DNA of 64,000 bases from positions 310,001-374,000 of the forward strand of contig NZ_JACHFB010000001.1 in the NCBI RefSeq assembly GCF_014205885.1. The letters run 5' to 3'. Position numbers and translations under genes: made by a program. This DNA comes from Borreliella californiensis. GTDB lineage: Bacteria > Spirochaetota > Spirochaetia > Borreliales > Borreliaceae. Within the stretch, counting starts at the first letter, position 1, and the number at the start of each line of letters is the position of its first letter. Below the pieces are notes generated by a model. The model searched no databases and was not told the DNA's origin. It saw only the letters and a program-made list of their open reading frames with translations. Shown piece by piece: positions 62,710 through 64,000 of the stretch.

Positions 62710-62719
62710 TAAATTAAAT
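62710..62719 (-). promoter_or_regulatory. Candidate BosR site upstream of rpoS
   Basis: TAAATTAAAT (plus-strand reading) lies about 20 bases upstream of the -24 box. A direct repeat of this form has been reported as bound by BosR, the Fur-like regulator needed together with Rrp2 for rpoS expression. In an AT-rich genome the motif also occurs by chance, so the call leans on position. Confidence 0.5.
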
Positions 62720-62763
62720 TGGATGGATATAATTTTGAGGTTGGGGGGTGTTTTTTGAATTAT

Positions 62764-63081
62764 TTACTTTTTTTGTAATTGATTGTAAATTAAATTGGCA
62801 AGTCCAAAGCTTTGAGCTTGTGCTATTTGTTTTGCCCTTTGTTCGCAAAGCATGTCTTCAAAAATTTCTTCTACTTGGCCTCCGTTTAGCAAATTTTGAT
62901 CTTTGTTAAGAGTTTTTTTCATGCTTTCAAGCATTTGCTTGATAAACATAGCCTCAAATTCTAAAGAAGCTTTTCGAAGTTCTTCGTTTTTTTGAAAGGA
63001 TTTTTTTAGTTTTACAGGATTTTTAAAATTATTTATTTGATTTTTAAATTTTAGATTTTGTGAATTAATTTTAGTTTCCAT
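62764..63081 (-). CDS. Flagellar rod-binding protein (FlgJ N-domain type)
   Basis: A 105-residue protein matching the rod-binding domain found at the N-terminus of FlgJ: RKASLEFEAMFIKQMLESMKKT, then GGQVEEIFEDMLCEQRAKQIA (in part). It would cap or scaffold rod assembly of the periplasmic flagella. The muramidase half of enterobacterial FlgJ is missing, as is normal in many phyla. The frame extends back to 63108. I chose ATG 63081, which has GGAGGAAG a few bases upstream and overlaps the flgI stop by 11 bases. Confidence 0.87.
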   Translation of the reverse strand: METKINSQNLKFKNQINNFKNPVKLKKSFQKNEELRKASLEFEAMFIKQMLESMKKTLNKDQNLLNGGQVEEIFEDMLCEQRAKQIAQAQSFGLANLIYNQLQKK

Positions 63082-64000
63082 CAACTTCCTCCAAGATAAG
63101 TTCTCCATTTAATTTATTGATTTTTTGTGCAGCTTGAATTATTTGAATTAATTCTTTATTGCTAAGATTTTTATTATTTTTTAATATAAATTCATTTAAA
63201 TTCATTGAGTTTATTTGAATTGTTGTTTTGTTATTTTTACTTAAAATGTTTTGATTGTCTTTTTCAATGGAAAATGTAAACGTTCCTATTTTTGCATTTT
63301 CACTTGCTAGAATAATACCATTTTTTTTGTCTATTAATATTTTAGGGTTGGTTTCTATTATAATATTTTCAATTTCTTCTAATAGGCTTATATTTTTTGC
63401 TTCTATTTCTATTGTGCTATCTGATTTAATTTTGTTGTTGATTTTTTTAGAGGTTAATATTTTATGAATTCTATTTATTAATGTATAATTTCCTTTTTTA
63501 AGAATTATATTATAACTGTAGTTAATATTTTGAGTTTCATTTATTATTACACTATCTAGAGTATATCCAGAACCTTTTAATTTATTGTTGGTCTTTATAA
63601 TTCCTGATGCAATTGCTATTATTTCTCCCTCATTATTTTTAAGGTTTGTTTTTAAAAGTATTCCATTTGTTAAATCTTTTGAGTCTAATATTGATGCAAT
63701 GCAAGCTTTATGTTTTGAACCTTTGATTGTACTGCCTTTTACTTGGAGGCTGACATTTACTAGTGCAATATTTTTACTTTCTATATTATTAGGGCCTATT
63801 TCATTTATTATATTGTTTTCTTCTAAAATTTTAATTATAAGGTCTTTTTGTTTTATAGAGTCTCCTTTTCCAGTAAGACCTGCTACTATTCCAATGCCCG
63901 TTAAAAAATTTGTATTTGTAGGATAAATATCTGCAATTTCTCTTAATTTTGTGCTTTCAGACAGGCTATTGTTAAGTGATTTCTCTGTTTTCAATCCTGT
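63071..64000 (-). CDS. flgI: FlgI, flagellar P-ring protein (N-terminus cut by the window)
   Basis: The frame is open to the last base of the window, so the start and most of the signal peptide are missing. The visible 309 residues begin near the mature N-terminus with LREIADIYPTNTNFLTGIGIVAGLTGKGDS, here only cited by its parts LREIADIYP and GIVAGLTGKGDS, which are the family hallmark. The later part is divergent and Asn/Lys-rich but keeps VNVSLQVKGST and FTFSI-type strands. P-ring proteins surround the rod at the peptidoglycan layer. In spirochaetes the flagella stay in the periplasm, and the P-ring-like element is kept. The downstream rod protein overlaps its stop. Confidence 0.92.
   Translation of the reverse strand, partial: TGLKTEKSLNNSLSESTKLREIADIYPTNTNFLTGIGIVAGLTGKGDSIKQKDLIIKILEENNIINEIGPNNIESKNIALVNVSLQVKGSTIKGSKHKACIASILDSKDLTNGILLKTNLKNNEGEIIAIASGIIKTNNKLKGSGYTLDSVIINETQNINYSYNIILKKGNYTLINRIHKILTSKKINNKIKSDSTIEIEAKNISLLEEIENIIIETNPKILIDKKNGIILASENAKIGTFTFSIEKDNQNILSKNNKTTIQINSMNLNEFILKNNKNLSNKELIQIIQAAQKINKLNGELILEEVDGN

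Noticed and set aside
1-64000. Mobile elements, prophage or defence system
   Set aside because: No transposase, integrase, phage structural, restriction or toxin-antitoxin signatures were found; every gene of size fits the core chromosome of Lyme Borrelia.

Overview
The window is a gene-dense, very AT-rich stretch of a spirochaete chromosome. It almost certainly comes from the Lyme disease group of Borrelia (Borreliella). Pointers are the p83/100 antigen gene, plzA, the rrp2-hk2 pair, an rpoS gene preceded by a textbook sigma-54 promoter, a flgI/rod-protein pair, and the overall gene order, which matches from memory the BB0713-BB0773 part of the B. burgdorferi chromosome. Some protein positions differ from the B. 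burgdorferi B31 sequences I remember, so a sister species is possible. I did not try to name the species. No insertion sequence, prophage, CRISPR array or plasmid-type repeat family was seen; this is core chromosome.

Layout. 1-0.6 kb: tail of a zinc-ribbon protein and the RNase P RNA. 0.6-7.1 kb: cell-shape operon (TPR protein, mreB, mreC, mreD, PBP2, rodA). 7.2-11.6 kb: thrS, a CDP-alcohol phosphatidyltransferase, an exported protein, and a convergent CYTH-domain protein. 11.6-16.1 kb: potassium channel pair ktrB/ktrA, a MinD-like ATPase, phosphofructokinase. 16.1-23.8 kb (minus): PBP1A, a ParB N-domain-only protein, pgi, a TcyP-like transporter and CoA-disulfide reductase. 23.8-31 kb: the c-di-GMP receptor plzA behind an unusual regulatory region, Sua5/TsaC, rlpA, a dihydrouridine synthase, valS. 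31-38.5 kb: a stand-alone MnmD-like methyltransferase, groES without groEL, an asymmetric ABC-F ATPase, a beta-propeller protein, p83/100. 38.5-43 kb: two tRNAs, nth, an orphan Opp-type permease pair, an FtsB-like protein, and an acidic protein whose gene contains a perfect 20-bp hairpin. 43-50 kb (minus): an FAD oxidoreductase, RNase Z and a four-gene Gld-like ABC cassette. 49.8-53.5 kb: a second-type ClpP, a lipoprotein, tRNA-Leu, DUF368, MazG-like and LysM/M23 proteins. 53.8-59 kb (minus): murG, cvpA, holB, hk2, rrp2. 59-64 kb (minus): flgI, rod-binding protein, rpoS, a polysaccharide-deacetylase-like protein, tsaD, pdxK.

How it fits together. Much of the window builds the envelope: MreBCD/PBP2/RodA, PBP1A, MurG, DUF368, RlpA and the M23 protein. 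The second theme is virulence regulation: Hk2/Rrp2 activate the sigma-54 promoter in front of rpoS, all within about 10 kb, and PlzA reads c-di-GMP. Translation and tRNA modification (ThrS, ValS, TsaC, TsaD, Dus, MnmD, possible MnmC-like oxidase, RNase Z, RNase P) form a third theme.

The most interesting unexplained items are: the perfect intragenic 20-bp hairpin at 42176-42218; the plzA/PBP1A intergenic region with two long palindromes and a G-tract; a hairpin that would bury the start codon of the gene after rpoS; the ABC-F protein with one dead-looking ATP site; the ParB N-domain-only protein; and the RNase Z-linked Gld-like cassette.
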